Positions 1 to 7,486 of a DNA stretch of 64,000 nucleotides are shown one piece after another (the first letter of the stretch is position 1; every line of letters starts with the position of its first letter). The notes beneath the pieces were generated by a model. The model did no database searches. It was not told where the DNA came from and saw only the letters and a program-made list of their open reading frames with translations. This DNA comes from Bradyrhizobium sp. CB3481 (GTDB taxonomy: Bacteria > Pseudomonadota > Alphaproteobacteria > Rhizobiales > Xanthobacteraceae), in the NCBI RefSeq assembly GCF_029714305.1, contig NZ_CP121647.1, forward strand, positions 868,001-932,000, written 5' to 3'. The translations under genes were made by a program, and so were the position numbers.

Positions 1-71
1 GCTTTTTGCAATGCTTCGTCGGAAACCGCGACGACCTCGTCATTGGGCGGCGTTGTCTTGTCTTGAGCCAT
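1..71 (-). CDS. 5' end of an unidentified gene running off the window
   Basis: The minus strand has an ATG at position 71, preceded by a GGGGAA ribosome-binding stretch. An open frame runs to the window edge, giving 23 codons that begin MAQDKTTPPNDEVVAVSDEA. The acidic, polar N-terminus looks like real coding sequence rather than a shadow. Too little is present to name a family. The gene is divergent from the SDR gene at 329, and the 257 bases between them show no other clear gene. Confidence 0.45.
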   Translation of the reverse strand, partial: MAQDKTTPPNDEVVAVSDEALQK

Positions 72-328
72 GCTTTCCCCGGGACCCGTTAACTTCCCAG
101 ACCCGGCTTTCGCGGGCCTTTCGCGGGCGCATTCAGTCCATTTTGGGTAACCGTGGCAAGGGCCTTGTAGGCCTATATCGCGCGCATCTCGTTAGCTTTT
201 CGGAGGCTTGACCCGGGCTCGCCAGATGAGCAAAGCGATATCCGGGAAAACTGCCAAGCTGGACTCCCGGATGAGGTTACGCGCGTCCGGGCTACAAGAA
301 AGCAACCTAATCAGGGAGAAGAAGGTCG

Positions 329-1132
329 ATGGAACGGCTCAAGGGCAAGACGGCGATGGTTGTGGGCGCGGGCTCGATCGGCCCCGGGTGGGGTAACGGC
401 AAGGCGACCGCCGTAACCTTCGCGCGCGAGGGCGCGCAGGTATTTTGCGTCGACCGCAACGCTGCCGCGGCGCAAGAGACCGTCGATATCATCACCGGGG
501 AGGGAGGCAAGGCGAGCGCCTTCACCGCCGACGTCTCGCGCGAGGCCGAGGTCGAGGCGATGGTGGCGGCCTGCCTGAAGGCCTATGGCCGCATCGACGT
601 GCTCGACAACAATGTCGGCATCGCTGAGATGGGCAGCGTCGTCGAGGTGACCGAGGCGGAATGGGACCGCGTGTTCGCGGTCAATCTGAAGAGCGCCTAT
701 TTCGCCATGAAGCATGTCATCCCGATCATGCAGAAGCAGGGCGGCGGCTCGATCATCAACATCTCCTCGATCGCCTCGATCCGCCATGTCGGCATTTCCT
801 ACGTCACCTATGGTGCCTCGAAGGCGGCGATGAACCAGATGACGCGCACCACCGCCGTGCAGTTCGCGAAAGACCATGTCCGCGTCAACTGCATCCTGCC
901 CGGCCTGATGAAGACGCCGATGGTCGCGCATTCGGCGGGGCTGGCGGCCAGCTATTCCGGCGGCGACGTCGAGGCGATGTGGCGGGCGCGCGACGCGCAG
1001 GTGCCGATGGGGCACATGGGCGATGCCTGGGACGTCGCCAATGCCGCGCTGTTTCTCGCTTCCGATGAATCCCGCTACATCACCGGCATCGAGCTGGCGG
1101 TCGACGGCGGGATCACCGTGAAGTCGGCCTAG
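329..1132 (+). CDS. SDR family oxidoreductase (classical short-chain dehydrogenase/reductase)
   Basis: A 267-residue protein of normal length for a classical NAD(P)-dependent short-chain dehydrogenase. The N-terminal Rossmann glycine motif is a slightly unusual GAGSIGPGWGNG at about residues 13-24, in place of the usual TGxxxGIG. The NNVG element near residue 90, the catalytic serine in ISSIAS, and YxxxK in YGASKAAM near residue 165 are all present. The C-terminus carries the typical ITGIELAVDGG. The substrate cannot be told from sequence. The start is set by AGGGAGAAG about 7 bases upstream. The gene is followed by a strong palindrome shared with the convergent antiporter gene. Confidence 0.9.
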   Translation: MERLKGKTAMVVGAGSIGPGWGNGKATAVTFAREGAQVFCVDRNAAAAQETVDIITGEGGKASAFTADVSREAEVEAMVAACLKAYGRIDVLDNNVGIAEMGSVVEVTEAEWDRVFAVNLKSAYFAMKHVIPIMQKQGGGSIINISSIASIRHVGISYVTYGASKAAMNQMTRTTAVQFAKDHVRVNCILPGLMKTPMVAHSAGLAASYSGGDVEAMWRARDAQVPMGHMGDAWDVANAALFLASDESRYITGIELAVDGGITVKSA

Positions 1133-1148
1133 GCGCTACCGCCATTCA

Positions 1149-1180
1149 CTCGTCGTCCCGGCGAACGCCGGGACGACGAG
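1149..1180. terminator. Perfect 15-bp inverted repeat between convergent genes
   Basis: CTCGTCGTCCCGGCG, two bases, then its exact reverse complement. It lies 16 bases after the SDR stop and directly against the antiporter stop on the other strand, so it could end transcription from both sides. It has no U-tract. The GTCGTCCCGGCGAACGCCGGGACGAC core resembles dispersed palindromic repeats of bradyrhizobial genomes, so it may be a REP-like element used as a terminator. Confidence 0.65.
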
Positions 1181-1181
1181 G

Positions 1182-2720
1182 TCAGCCCCGCGCGCTCATT
1201 TCGGCCCAGTCCAGTTCTTCCTCGAGCTGGTGAAACGCATCGTCGCCGATCGCCTCGGATTCCCGCAAGGTGAGGATCGATTGCCGGGCGGCGCGAATGG
1301 CGCGGCGGCGCAGCGGGTCGGCCGGCAGTTCGCCGCTGGCAACGCCGCCGTCATCGCCGGCGCGCAGCAGCAGCGCGCGGTATTCGAGCCGGAGCAGTTC
1401 GGCTTCCTCGGATGGATCGCCGTCGATCTCCTCCAGCGCCGCCCGGTACGCCACCGCGCGGCCATGCGCCACTTCCGCTTTCACCGGATCATCATCCTTC
1501 AGCCGCAGCGCTATGATCAGCGGTCGCAGCGTGAGGCCTTGGATCACCAATGATCCCAGCACCACCGTGAACGCCGTCAGCAGCATCAGGTCGCGATAGG
1601 GAAAGCTTTCGGGCAGCGCGAACGCCGCCGCCAGCGTAACGATGCCGCGCATGCCGCACCAGGAGACGACGATGCCTCCTCTAACGGTAGGAGCCGTTGT
1701 CGGCGGCTTGGTGCGGAGAAGACCGTGCGCGATCACGAACCGCAGTACCACGCCATAAAACATCACCCAGACGATGCGCGTCAGGATGACAATGCCGAGC
1801 ACGGCGCCGGCGACCAGGCAGTACTTCCAGCGCACGGGATCATCGAGCCGTTCCCAAATGGGGCGCAACTGCAAGCCGATCAGCACGAAGGCCAGCACGT
1901 TGAGGACAAAGACCACGGTCTCCCACACCGCATAGGTCGGCACGCGCAGCCGCGCCGGCATTTGCGCCGGTGCGGTGCGCGCCAGCGTGATCGCATAGGC
2001 GACGATGGTGAGAATGCCCGATAGCCCGAGATGTTCGGCCACGATCCATATCGTAAACGTGCCGGCGAATTGCACGATGATCGCGCTTGGCGCTTCCGTG
2101 ATCCGGTGCGTCAGCGGCAGCCAGAGCCGGGCGCAGAGATAGCCGGCCAGCAGGCTTCCGACCAGCGCCAAGCCGAGCGAGGGCGCAAACTCGCTCAATC
2201 GCAGATGATGGGCTGTCGCGATGCCGACGGCGACGCGGTAGATCAACAGCGCGCTGGCATCGTTGAGCAGGCTCTCGCCCTCGAGAATTTTGAGCAGGCG
2301 GTAGGGCAGGTTGACCTGGCGCAGGATTGCGGTGGCCGCCGCGGCATCGGGTGGGGCGACGATGGCGCCGAGCGCGACCGCCGCGGCCCAGGGCATATCA
2401 GGCACCAGCCAGTGCGCCAGCACCGCGACCGAGGTGGTGGTGAGGCCGACGGCGACAAGGACGAGCGTGGCGACCGGCAGCCAGTTGTTGCGGAGGTCGC
2501 GCAGCGAGGTGTCGAAGGCCGCATCCAGCAGCACCGGCGCCACGAACAGCGCCAGCGCCAGCTCGGGCTCCAGCATCCAGCGCGGCCCTGACGGCACGAA
2601 GGCCAGCAGCATGCCGCCGAGCGCCAGAAAGGTCGGGTAGGGCACGTTGAGCTGCCGTGCCAGCGCGGAGAGCAGCACCGCGCCGAGCAGCAGCCCGATG
2701 ATCCATTCGAATGCTAGCAA
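1182..2720 (-). CDS. Na+/H+ antiporter of the CPA1 (NhaP/NHE) family
   Basis: A 512-residue inner-membrane protein with about 11-12 hydrophobic segments in the first 400 residues and a cytosolic charged tail of about 100. Family motifs are visible: GAIVAPPDAAAATAIL near residue 117, EGESLLNDASALL near 147 (the conserved Asn-Asp pair of the CPA1 ion site), and SWCGMRGIVTLAAAFALP near 357. It probably exchanges protons for Na+ or K+ in pH and salt homeostasis. The first codon is TTG; no in-frame ATG lies nearby, the first membrane segment follows at once, and AGGGAA lies about 9 bases upstream. It is convergent with the SDR gene. Confidence 0.88.
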   Translation of the reverse strand: MLAFEWIIGLLLGAVLLSALARQLNVPYPTFLALGGMLLAFVPSGPRWMLEPELALALFVAPVLLDAAFDTSLRDLRNNWLPVATLVLVAVGLTTTSVAVLAHWLVPDMPWAAAVALGAIVAPPDAAAATAILRQVNLPYRLLKILEGESLLNDASALLIYRVAVGIATAHHLRLSEFAPSLGLALVGSLLAGYLCARLWLPLTHRITEAPSAIIVQFAGTFTIWIVAEHLGLSGILTIVAYAITLARTAPAQMPARLRVPTYAVWETVVFVLNVLAFVLIGLQLRPIWERLDDPVRWKYCLVAGAVLGIVILTRIVWVMFYGVVLRFVIAHGLLRTKPPTTAPTVRGGIVVSWCGMRGIVTLAAAFALPESFPYRDLMLLTAFTVVLGSLVIQGLTLRPLIIALRLKDDDPVKAEVAHGRAVAYRAALEEIDGDPSEEAELLRLEYRALLLRAGDDGGVASGELPADPLRRRAIRAARQSILTLRESEAIGDDAFHQLEEELDWAEMSARG

Positions 2721-2799
2721 ATTTGGAATTCCCTGCCGGTCGAGATCGATGTCGCCATCAATCTAGCACAACCGGCAAGAAGGTATTCCCGTCCGTGCG

Positions 2800-3570
2800 C
2801 TACTGCGCCATCGCCAATATGCCGCCGGCGAACGAATGCCACAGCGGAGAGAGGCTGATCGGCCAGTTCAGGAACTTGATCGCGATCAGCGCGATGCCGC
2901 CATAGACATAGACCGGGTGGGGGCGGCCACGCGTGCGCCAGTCGAACACGATGGCAACGACGAGCAAGAGATAGGCGACGATGGCGGGCGGAATGGTCAC
3001 CGGCACCGGCGGCGGGCCGAGCGGGCCGGGAGACGCGAGGAAGGTGAGAAACCAACGCGCGACCGCGGCATCCAGCAGCGAAATGCCGGCCAGCAGCATC
3101 AGCCGCTTGTGGGTTTCCGGCTGACGGATCGATGCAATGGCCAGCGCGAAGACCACGGCAAAGAATAGAATTCCGCTTAGCGGAACAATCGCAAAGGCGA
3201 TTCCATCCTCAGTGAGCCCAGCAGCCGCCGAGCGCTTCATCGCATTGACGGTAACCAGGAAGCCGAAGATCGTCATGGCGGTCGCCAGCGAGATGCCGAT
3301 CATGCCGATCGAGCGGTGCCGGGTAATCTTGCCGGATGCGGCAAGCCAGCTCTGAAACGCGAAGTAGAGCGACCAGGCGAAAAACAACAGGCCGTGAAAA
3401 TGCACGACGGGTGATGCCGAGAATGACCGCTGCGCCAGCGGCAGCCAATAGGTCGGCGCGAAGCCGAGGAAGGCGACGGCCGTGCAGGCCAGAGCCATGT
3501 AGAAATAGAAGTAGCGGGTTTGGGATTGCGCGATGGCGCGCGGCGGATTGAGGTCGGTCAACGTGGTCAT
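2800..3570 (-). CDS. Uncharacterised polytopic membrane protein with conserved histidines
   Basis: A 256-residue protein from the ATG at 3570; a longer frame exists upstream but its composition is unlike protein. About six or seven hydrophobic helices can be seen. Histidines sit at helix ends in HFHGLLFFAWSLYFAF, TRHRSIGMIG and ETHKRLMLLAG, a spacing reminiscent of small b-type haem or redox membrane proteins. That resemblance is only a guess. The frame is clearly coding, but I do not recognise the family. It is transcribed in the same direction as the antiporter, 80 bases upstream of it. Confidence 0.7.
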   Translation of the reverse strand: MTTLTDLNPPRAIAQSQTRYFYFYMALACTAVAFLGFAPTYWLPLAQRSFSASPVVHFHGLLFFAWSLYFAFQSWLAASGKITRHRSIGMIGISLATAMTIFGFLVTVNAMKRSAAAGLTEDGIAFAIVPLSGILFFAVVFALAIASIRQPETHKRLMLLAGISLLDAAVARWFLTFLASPGPLGPPPVPVTIPPAIVAYLLLVVAIVFDWRTRGRPHPVYVYGGIALIAIKFLNWPISLSPLWHSFAGGILAMAQ

Positions 3571-3786
3571 GGTTATTGAGTCCGGGAAATCAGCAGAAGG
3601 TTCACGGCAAATTTTATGGCGAAGAGTATCCATTCGCGTGTGAAGGAGTTCACTTCTCTCGCGCGCCACCGTTCGGCCAAAATCTGTCCCCCGGGATGAA
3701 AAGGGAAACGCCAAGCCGGCCGTTGTCGGCGAAGTACGGGCCTTGCTAGAACGGCAGCAGTTGAAAGCGTATTTGCGGACCCATCG

Positions 3787-4551
3787 ATGCGAGGTCATCC
3801 CGACATCCAGAGCCTGCTGGCAGCGTTACTGCTGTCGATGATCTGCAGCCAAGCTGCATTTGCGACCGGCGCCGAGCCGGTCAAGGATCTGCGCATCGAT
3901 CCCGCGCCCTGTCTTGCCGCCTCGCTTGCGCCGGACCACGACAAGACCGTGAATCTCTGCAGCGCACTGATCGACAACGCCAAGACCGAGAAGGCAGATC
4001 GCATCAAGGCGCTGATCGCGCGCGCCACCGCCTATGAGCGCAAGGACATGATCGACCGCGCGATATCAGATTATGACGGTGCGCTGCGGCTCGATTCCGC
4101 GCAGGCCGATGTTCACAACGCGCGCGGCGAGCTGTTGCGCCGGAAGGGCGATCTGCCCAAGGCGGTGGCGGATTTTGCCGCGGCGATCAAGTTGAATCCC
4201 GATCATGCCGCCGCACGGGCCAACCATCGCGCACTGGCGCAGGAGGCGGAGCGGCAGGGCGCCTTGAAGGCGGTCGCCGGCAAGCCGAGCTTCAATTGCG
4301 CCACCGCCCGCCGCAAGGTGGAGAAGGCGATCTGCGCCAATCCCGAACTCGCCGATCTCGATCGCGAGGTGCAGGGCTCCTATCAGCGGGCGGTCGCCGA
4401 AAAAATGACCCCACAGCAGGCGCGCAAGCTACGGCGAGAGCAGGAGGAATACATCTCCCGCCGCAACAGGGAATACGGCCGGCCCGGCTATGATCTGAAA
4501 AAGGCGATGCTGGAGCGCCTGCAACAGATTAACGGGATCGATGGGCACTAG
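3787..4551 (+). CDS. Exported TPR protein with C-terminal LprI-like domain
   Basis: A 254-residue protein with a signal peptide ending near SQAAFA (about residue 26). Two or three tetratricopeptide units follow (for example DRAISDYDGALRLDSAQ and KAVADFAAAIKLNPDHA, residues 75-145). The C-terminal domain of about 85 residues starts with PSFNCATARRKVEKAIC, the cysteine pattern of the LprI-like family (PF07007), whose namesake is a lysozyme inhibitor. Periplasmic location is inferred. The same two-part architecture occurs in the gene at 5923, so the two are paralogues flanking the trpS unit. Its stop is only 8 bases from the convergent trpS stop. Confidence 0.82.
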   Translation: MRGHPDIQSLLAALLLSMICSQAAFATGAEPVKDLRIDPAPCLAASLAPDHDKTVNLCSALIDNAKTEKADRIKALIARATAYERKDMIDRAISDYDGALRLDSAQADVHNARGELLRRKGDLPKAVADFAAAIKLNPDHAAARANHRALAQEAERQGALKAVAGKPSFNCATARRKVEKAICANPELADLDREVQGSYQRAVAEKMTPQQARKLRREQEEYISRRNREYGRPGYDLKKAMLERLQQINGIDGH

Positions 4552-4559
4552 CTTCTGGC

Positions 4560-5549
4560 TTACAACATGAACAGTCCGAGGCCTTCGACAACTTCGCGCT
4601 TCGTTGCCTCGGTTCGGCTCCGCGCCGTTTCCGTACCATGGCGAATCACGTCGAGCACGTAAGCCGGATCGTTAGCCAGTTGCGTCCTTCGTTCTCGCGT
4701 CGGTGCAATCAGCGCCTGCAAGATGTCTTCGAGGCGGCGCTTGATCTTGCTGTCGCCTATTCCTCCCCTCCGATACTGCGCCTTCAGCTCTTCCAGCGCG
4801 GCGCGGTCCTCGTCGAAAGCATCCAGATAGGTGAAGACGACGTTGCCTTCCACTCGTCCGGGATCTTCGACCCGCAGATGATTGGGATCGGTGAACATCG
4901 CCTTTACAGCCGCCGCGATCTCGTCCGGCGAGGCCGAAAGGGCGATGGCATTGCCGCCGGATTTTGACATCTTCGCCTTCCCGTCGATGCCCGGCAGCCG
5001 CCCCACCTGCGGAATCACAGCCTGCGCTTCTGGCAGGATGGCCCGTTTGGCGGTGGTGTTGATACGGCGCACGATCTCGTTGGTCTGTTCGATCAGCGGC
5101 GCCTGATCCTCGCCCACCGGCACGACGGTCGCCTTGAATGCCGTAATGTCCGCCGCCTGCGCCGCAGGATAGCACAGGAAGCCTGCCGGGATGTCGCGCC
5201 CGAAGCCGCGGCCTCGAATCTCGTCCTTGATCGTGGGGTTGCGCTCCAGTCTGGCGACGGTCACGAAGTTCAAATAGAGCATCGACAGCTCGGCCAGCGC
5301 GGGCAGGTGGGATTGCAGGCAGATCGCGGTCTTCGCCGGGTCGATCCCGACGGCAAGGTAGTCGAGCGCCACCTCCATCACACCAACCCGCACTTTGTCG
5401 GGGGCGTGAGCATTGTCGGTTAGGGCCAGGAGCAGGAACTGCTCGTGGGTCTCCTGAAATCGCAGACGGTTGCGCAACGATCCGGCATAGTGGCCAATAT
5501 GCAGCGGGCCGGTGGTGCGGTCGCCTGTCAGAATAACGGGTCTGGTCAT
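4560..5549 (-). CDS. trpS: Tryptophanyl-tRNA synthetase under attenuation control
   Basis: A 329-residue class I aminoacyl-tRNA synthetase that charges tRNA-Trp. HIGH is intact at residues 17-20 ([11 protein letters not shown]) and KMSKS at 193-197. The TrpRS-type AAQAADI and VVPVGEDQ segments lie between them, and length is normal for bacterial TrpRS. The open frame continues upstream, but that part is the leader region read in another frame. The true start at 5549 has AAGGA about 7 bases upstream. The 5' leader carries a leader peptide with two adjacent Trp codons and a terminator, so expression should rise when charged tRNA-Trp is scarce. Alphaproteobacteria often have another trpS, so this may be a second, inducible enzyme; the window cannot settle that. 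Confidence 0.93.
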   Translation of the reverse strand: MTRPVILTGDRTTGPLHIGHYAGSLRNRLRFQETHEQFLLLALTDNAHAPDKVRVGVMEVALDYLAVGIDPAKTAICLQSHLPALAELSMLYLNFVTVARLERNPTIKDEIRGRGFGRDIPAGFLCYPAAQAADITAFKATVVPVGEDQAPLIEQTNEIVRRINTTAKRAILPEAQAVIPQVGRLPGIDGKAKMSKSGGNAIALSASPDEIAAAVKAMFTDPNHLRVEDPGRVEGNVVFTYLDAFDEDRAALEELKAQYRRGGIGDSKIKRRLEDILQALIAPTRERRTQLANDPAYVLDVIRHGTETARSRTEATKREVVEGLGLFML

Positions 5550-5593
5550 GAGGTGTCCTTGTGGGATGAAGGGAACACCGCATGGGGGATCAT

Positions 5594-5622
5594 CAAAACA
5601 AAAGGCCGCCCTTGCGGCGGCC
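5594..5622 (-). terminator. Intrinsic terminator of the trpS attenuator
   Basis: GGCCGCC, a 5-base loop, then GGCGGCC (extendable by G-U pairs), followed on the minus strand by TTTTGTTTT. It lies about 45 bases before the trpS ATG and about 30 bases after the leader peptide stop, as expected for a conditional terminator. Confidence 0.85.
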
Positions 5623-5652
5623 CCAGATGCAATTAAACGTCCGGCCGCCCTG

Positions 5653-5700
5653 TCAGAAGGCCAGCCACCAAAGCGTGACAATGAGCATCGCGCGTTTCAT
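5653..5700 (-). CDS. Leader peptide with tandem tryptophan codons
   Basis: A 15-codon ORF encoding [15 protein letters not shown]. The ATG at 5700 follows GGGAGACCTCC, a usable ribosome-binding site. The Trp codons are numbers 11 and 12 (5670-5665) and the TGA is at 5655-5653. Two adjacent Trp codons in a 15-residue ORF just before a terminator hairpin is the hallmark of a tryptophan attenuation leader. It is analogous to trpL but lies upstream of a synthetase gene rather than trpE. The peptide probably has no function beyond sensing Trp-tRNA supply through ribosome pausing. Confidence 0.85.
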   Translation of the reverse strand: MKRAMLIVTLWWLAF

Positions 5701-5922
5701 GGAGGTCTCCCTAGGCTATGCGCGGATACAGGTCAACACATAGCGCCGCAGGAAGGGCGACAAGGGGCTCGGCCCCGATTTATGGATGGCCCAGAGCTTC
5801 TGGCGGTATTGGTCCGATTGGGGGTAGACGCTCCCCGAGCCTTCGAACCTTTGGAAGATCAGCGGCGACCTAGTGATCGGGCGCGGCATAACCGCGCGTC
5901 ATTCATTTATTTTGAAGAGCCG

Positions 5923-7284
5923 ATGATGCGATCATTTGTTTCGCGATGTGCCGCGAACGCGGCCTTTGCCCTTGCCGTTCTGACTTCTGCAACTGCCGGC
6001 GCCCAGACGGCTGCCGAGCCACCGGTTACCTGCGCGCCCCTGACGGTTGCCGAACCCATCAGGCTGATCGAGAGCTGCACCGCGCTGATCGACAATCCGG
6101 CGACGACGGAAAGCGACCGCCTCGACGCCGTCATCACCCGCGCCGCCGCATTGCATGGCAACGGCAAGACCGACCAGGCGCTGGCCGAGATCGATGCCGT
6201 CATCGCCAAGGACCCCACCCGTGCCCGCGCGTTTCGCGCCCGCGGCGAAATTCTCCGCCAGAGCGGCAAGCTCGACGCGGCCTTCGAAGCGCTGAACCAG
6301 GCCATCCGGCTGGAGCCGGACAATGCCACCGGTTACGCCAACCGCGCCAATGCCTTCAATAATGCCAGGAAATATGACCGCGCCATCGAGGACTATAACG
6401 AAGCGCTGCGGCTCAAGCCCGATTTCGCGCAAGCGCTGTCCGACCGTGGCGCTGCCTGGTATTTCAAGGGCGAGTATCAGAAGACGATCGCCGATTATGA
6501 CGAGGCGCTTCGTCTCGAGCCGCACCGCGCCCGCACCTATAGCAACCGTTCCGCGGCCTACCGCAAGCTCGGCCGGACGGAGAGGGCGATCGAGGACGTG
6601 AGCACCGCGATCCGGATCGATCCGACGCAGCCGGAATTCTTCGATAATCGCGGCCTCGACCTCGCCGGCAATGGCGACTATGCGCGCGCCATCGCTGACT
6701 ATGACGAGGCGATCAAGCTGCGTGCTGAGCCGAAATTCCTCACCAATCGCGGCGACGCCTATCAGGCGCGCAAGGATTACGATCGCGCGATTGCCGATTA
6801 CGACGCGGCGCTAAAACTCGATCCGAAATTCCAGCGCGCCTACAATAATCGCGGCTCGGCCTGGGCCCGTAAGGGCGACCGCGGCCGTGCGCTGCAGGAT
6901 TATGCGGAGGCAGTCCGTCTCAACCCTTCCGACAGCACCGCCGCCGTCAACCACAAGGAAGTCGCGCAGGCGATCGAACGGCTGGGTTCGCTCGCCTACC
7001 AGAAGAATCTGCCGAGCTTCAACTGCGCCACCGCCAAGCGTCAGGTCGAAAAGGCGATCTGCGCCGATCCCGGCCTCGCCCAGCTCGACCGCAATATCAG
7101 CGACGTGTTCCTGCGGGTGATCGCCAATGCGGAAGCGGGTAGCCACCGCGCGGCGCTGGCGCTGACGAAGCAGCAGCGCGACTTCATCGACAAGCGCAAC
7201 GCCTCGTTCGGCAAGCGCGGCTACGATCTCCGCCACGCCATGGAAGAGCGGCTGGAGAAGCTTAATACGATGGCCAGGCAGTGA
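5923..7284 (+). CDS. Exported multi-TPR protein with C-terminal LprI-like domain
   Basis: A 453-residue protein from the ATG at 5923 (a second ATG follows at once). The frame stays open for 400 bases upstream, but that part overlaps the trpS leader antisense and is not coding. The signal peptide ends near ATAGAQ. About eight TPR units follow (such as KYDRAIEDYNEALRLKP and DYARAIADYDEAIKL, residues 70-350). The C-terminal domain begins PSFNCATAKRQVEKAIC and matches the end of the protein at 3787 closely. Likely a periplasmic scaffold; partners are unknown. Confidence 0.85.
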   Translation: MMRSFVSRCAANAAFALAVLTSATAGAQTAAEPPVTCAPLTVAEPIRLIESCTALIDNPATTESDRLDAVITRAAALHGNGKTDQALAEIDAVIAKDPTRARAFRARGEILRQSGKLDAAFEALNQAIRLEPDNATGYANRANAFNNARKYDRAIEDYNEALRLKPDFAQALSDRGAAWYFKGEYQKTIADYDEALRLEPHRARTYSNRSAAYRKLGRTERAIEDVSTAIRIDPTQPEFFDNRGLDLAGNGDYARAIADYDEAIKLRAEPKFLTNRGDAYQARKDYDRAIADYDAALKLDPKFQRAYNNRGSAWARKGDRGRALQDYAEAVRLNPSDSTAAVNHKEVAQAIERLGSLAYQKNLPSFNCATAKRQVEKAICADPGLAQLDRNISDVFLRVIANAEAGSHRAALALTKQQRDFIDKRNASFGKRGYDLRHAMEERLEKLNTMARQ

Positions 7285-7370
7285 GATTTAGCCAAAGGGT
7301 CATGCTATTACGGCTTGATCTGGCGCAACTTCCCGTGACAATGCGTGCAATAAATACTCGTCCAGCCGTC

Positions 7371-7452
7371 ATGGCCGGGCCTGTCCCGGCCATCCACGTC
7401 TTGCCGTGTTCGAAGTGAAGCAAGTACTTGGATGCCCGGGACAACCCCGGGC
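7371..7452. repeat. Pair of REP-like palindromes
   Basis: Two GC-rich hairpins 40 bases apart: ATGGCCGGG/CCCGGCCAT at 7371-7393 and GCCCGGG/CCCGGGC at 7434-7452. The intervening CACGTCTTGC...GCAAGTACTTGG can also pair imperfectly. The composition matches dispersed intergenic palindromes seen elsewhere in this window (9417 and 13926). It fills most of the gap before prpE. Confidence 0.6.
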
Positions 7453-7486
7453 GTGACGACATCAGGCGAACGACCGGGAGTGCGCC

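Larger units (their letters stand above)
5594..5700 (-). promoter_or_regulatory. Tryptophan-responsive transcription attenuator upstream of trpS
   Basis: Reading the minus strand, four segments form exclusive pairs. Segment 1 is CTGGCC (5664-5659), directly after the tandem Trp codons of the leader ORF. Segment 2 is GGGCGGCCGG (5650-5641). Segment 3 is GGCCGCC (5622-5616). Segment 4 is GGGCGGCC (5611-5604), followed by TTTTGTTTTG. Segments 2 and 4 contain the same 8-mer, so they compete for segment 3; segment 1 can mask the end of segment 2. A ribosome stalled at the Trp codons would cover segment 1, free segment 2 to pair with 3, and prevent the terminator. A TTGACC hexamer at 5731-5736 is a possible -35, which would place the transcript start close to the leader ATG. 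Confidence 0.85.

Noticed and set aside
5512..5922. Extension of the second TPR-LprI protein upstream of its signal peptide
   Set aside because: The extra codons run antisense to the trpS start and attenuator and have unlikely composition; the signal peptide begins at 5923.
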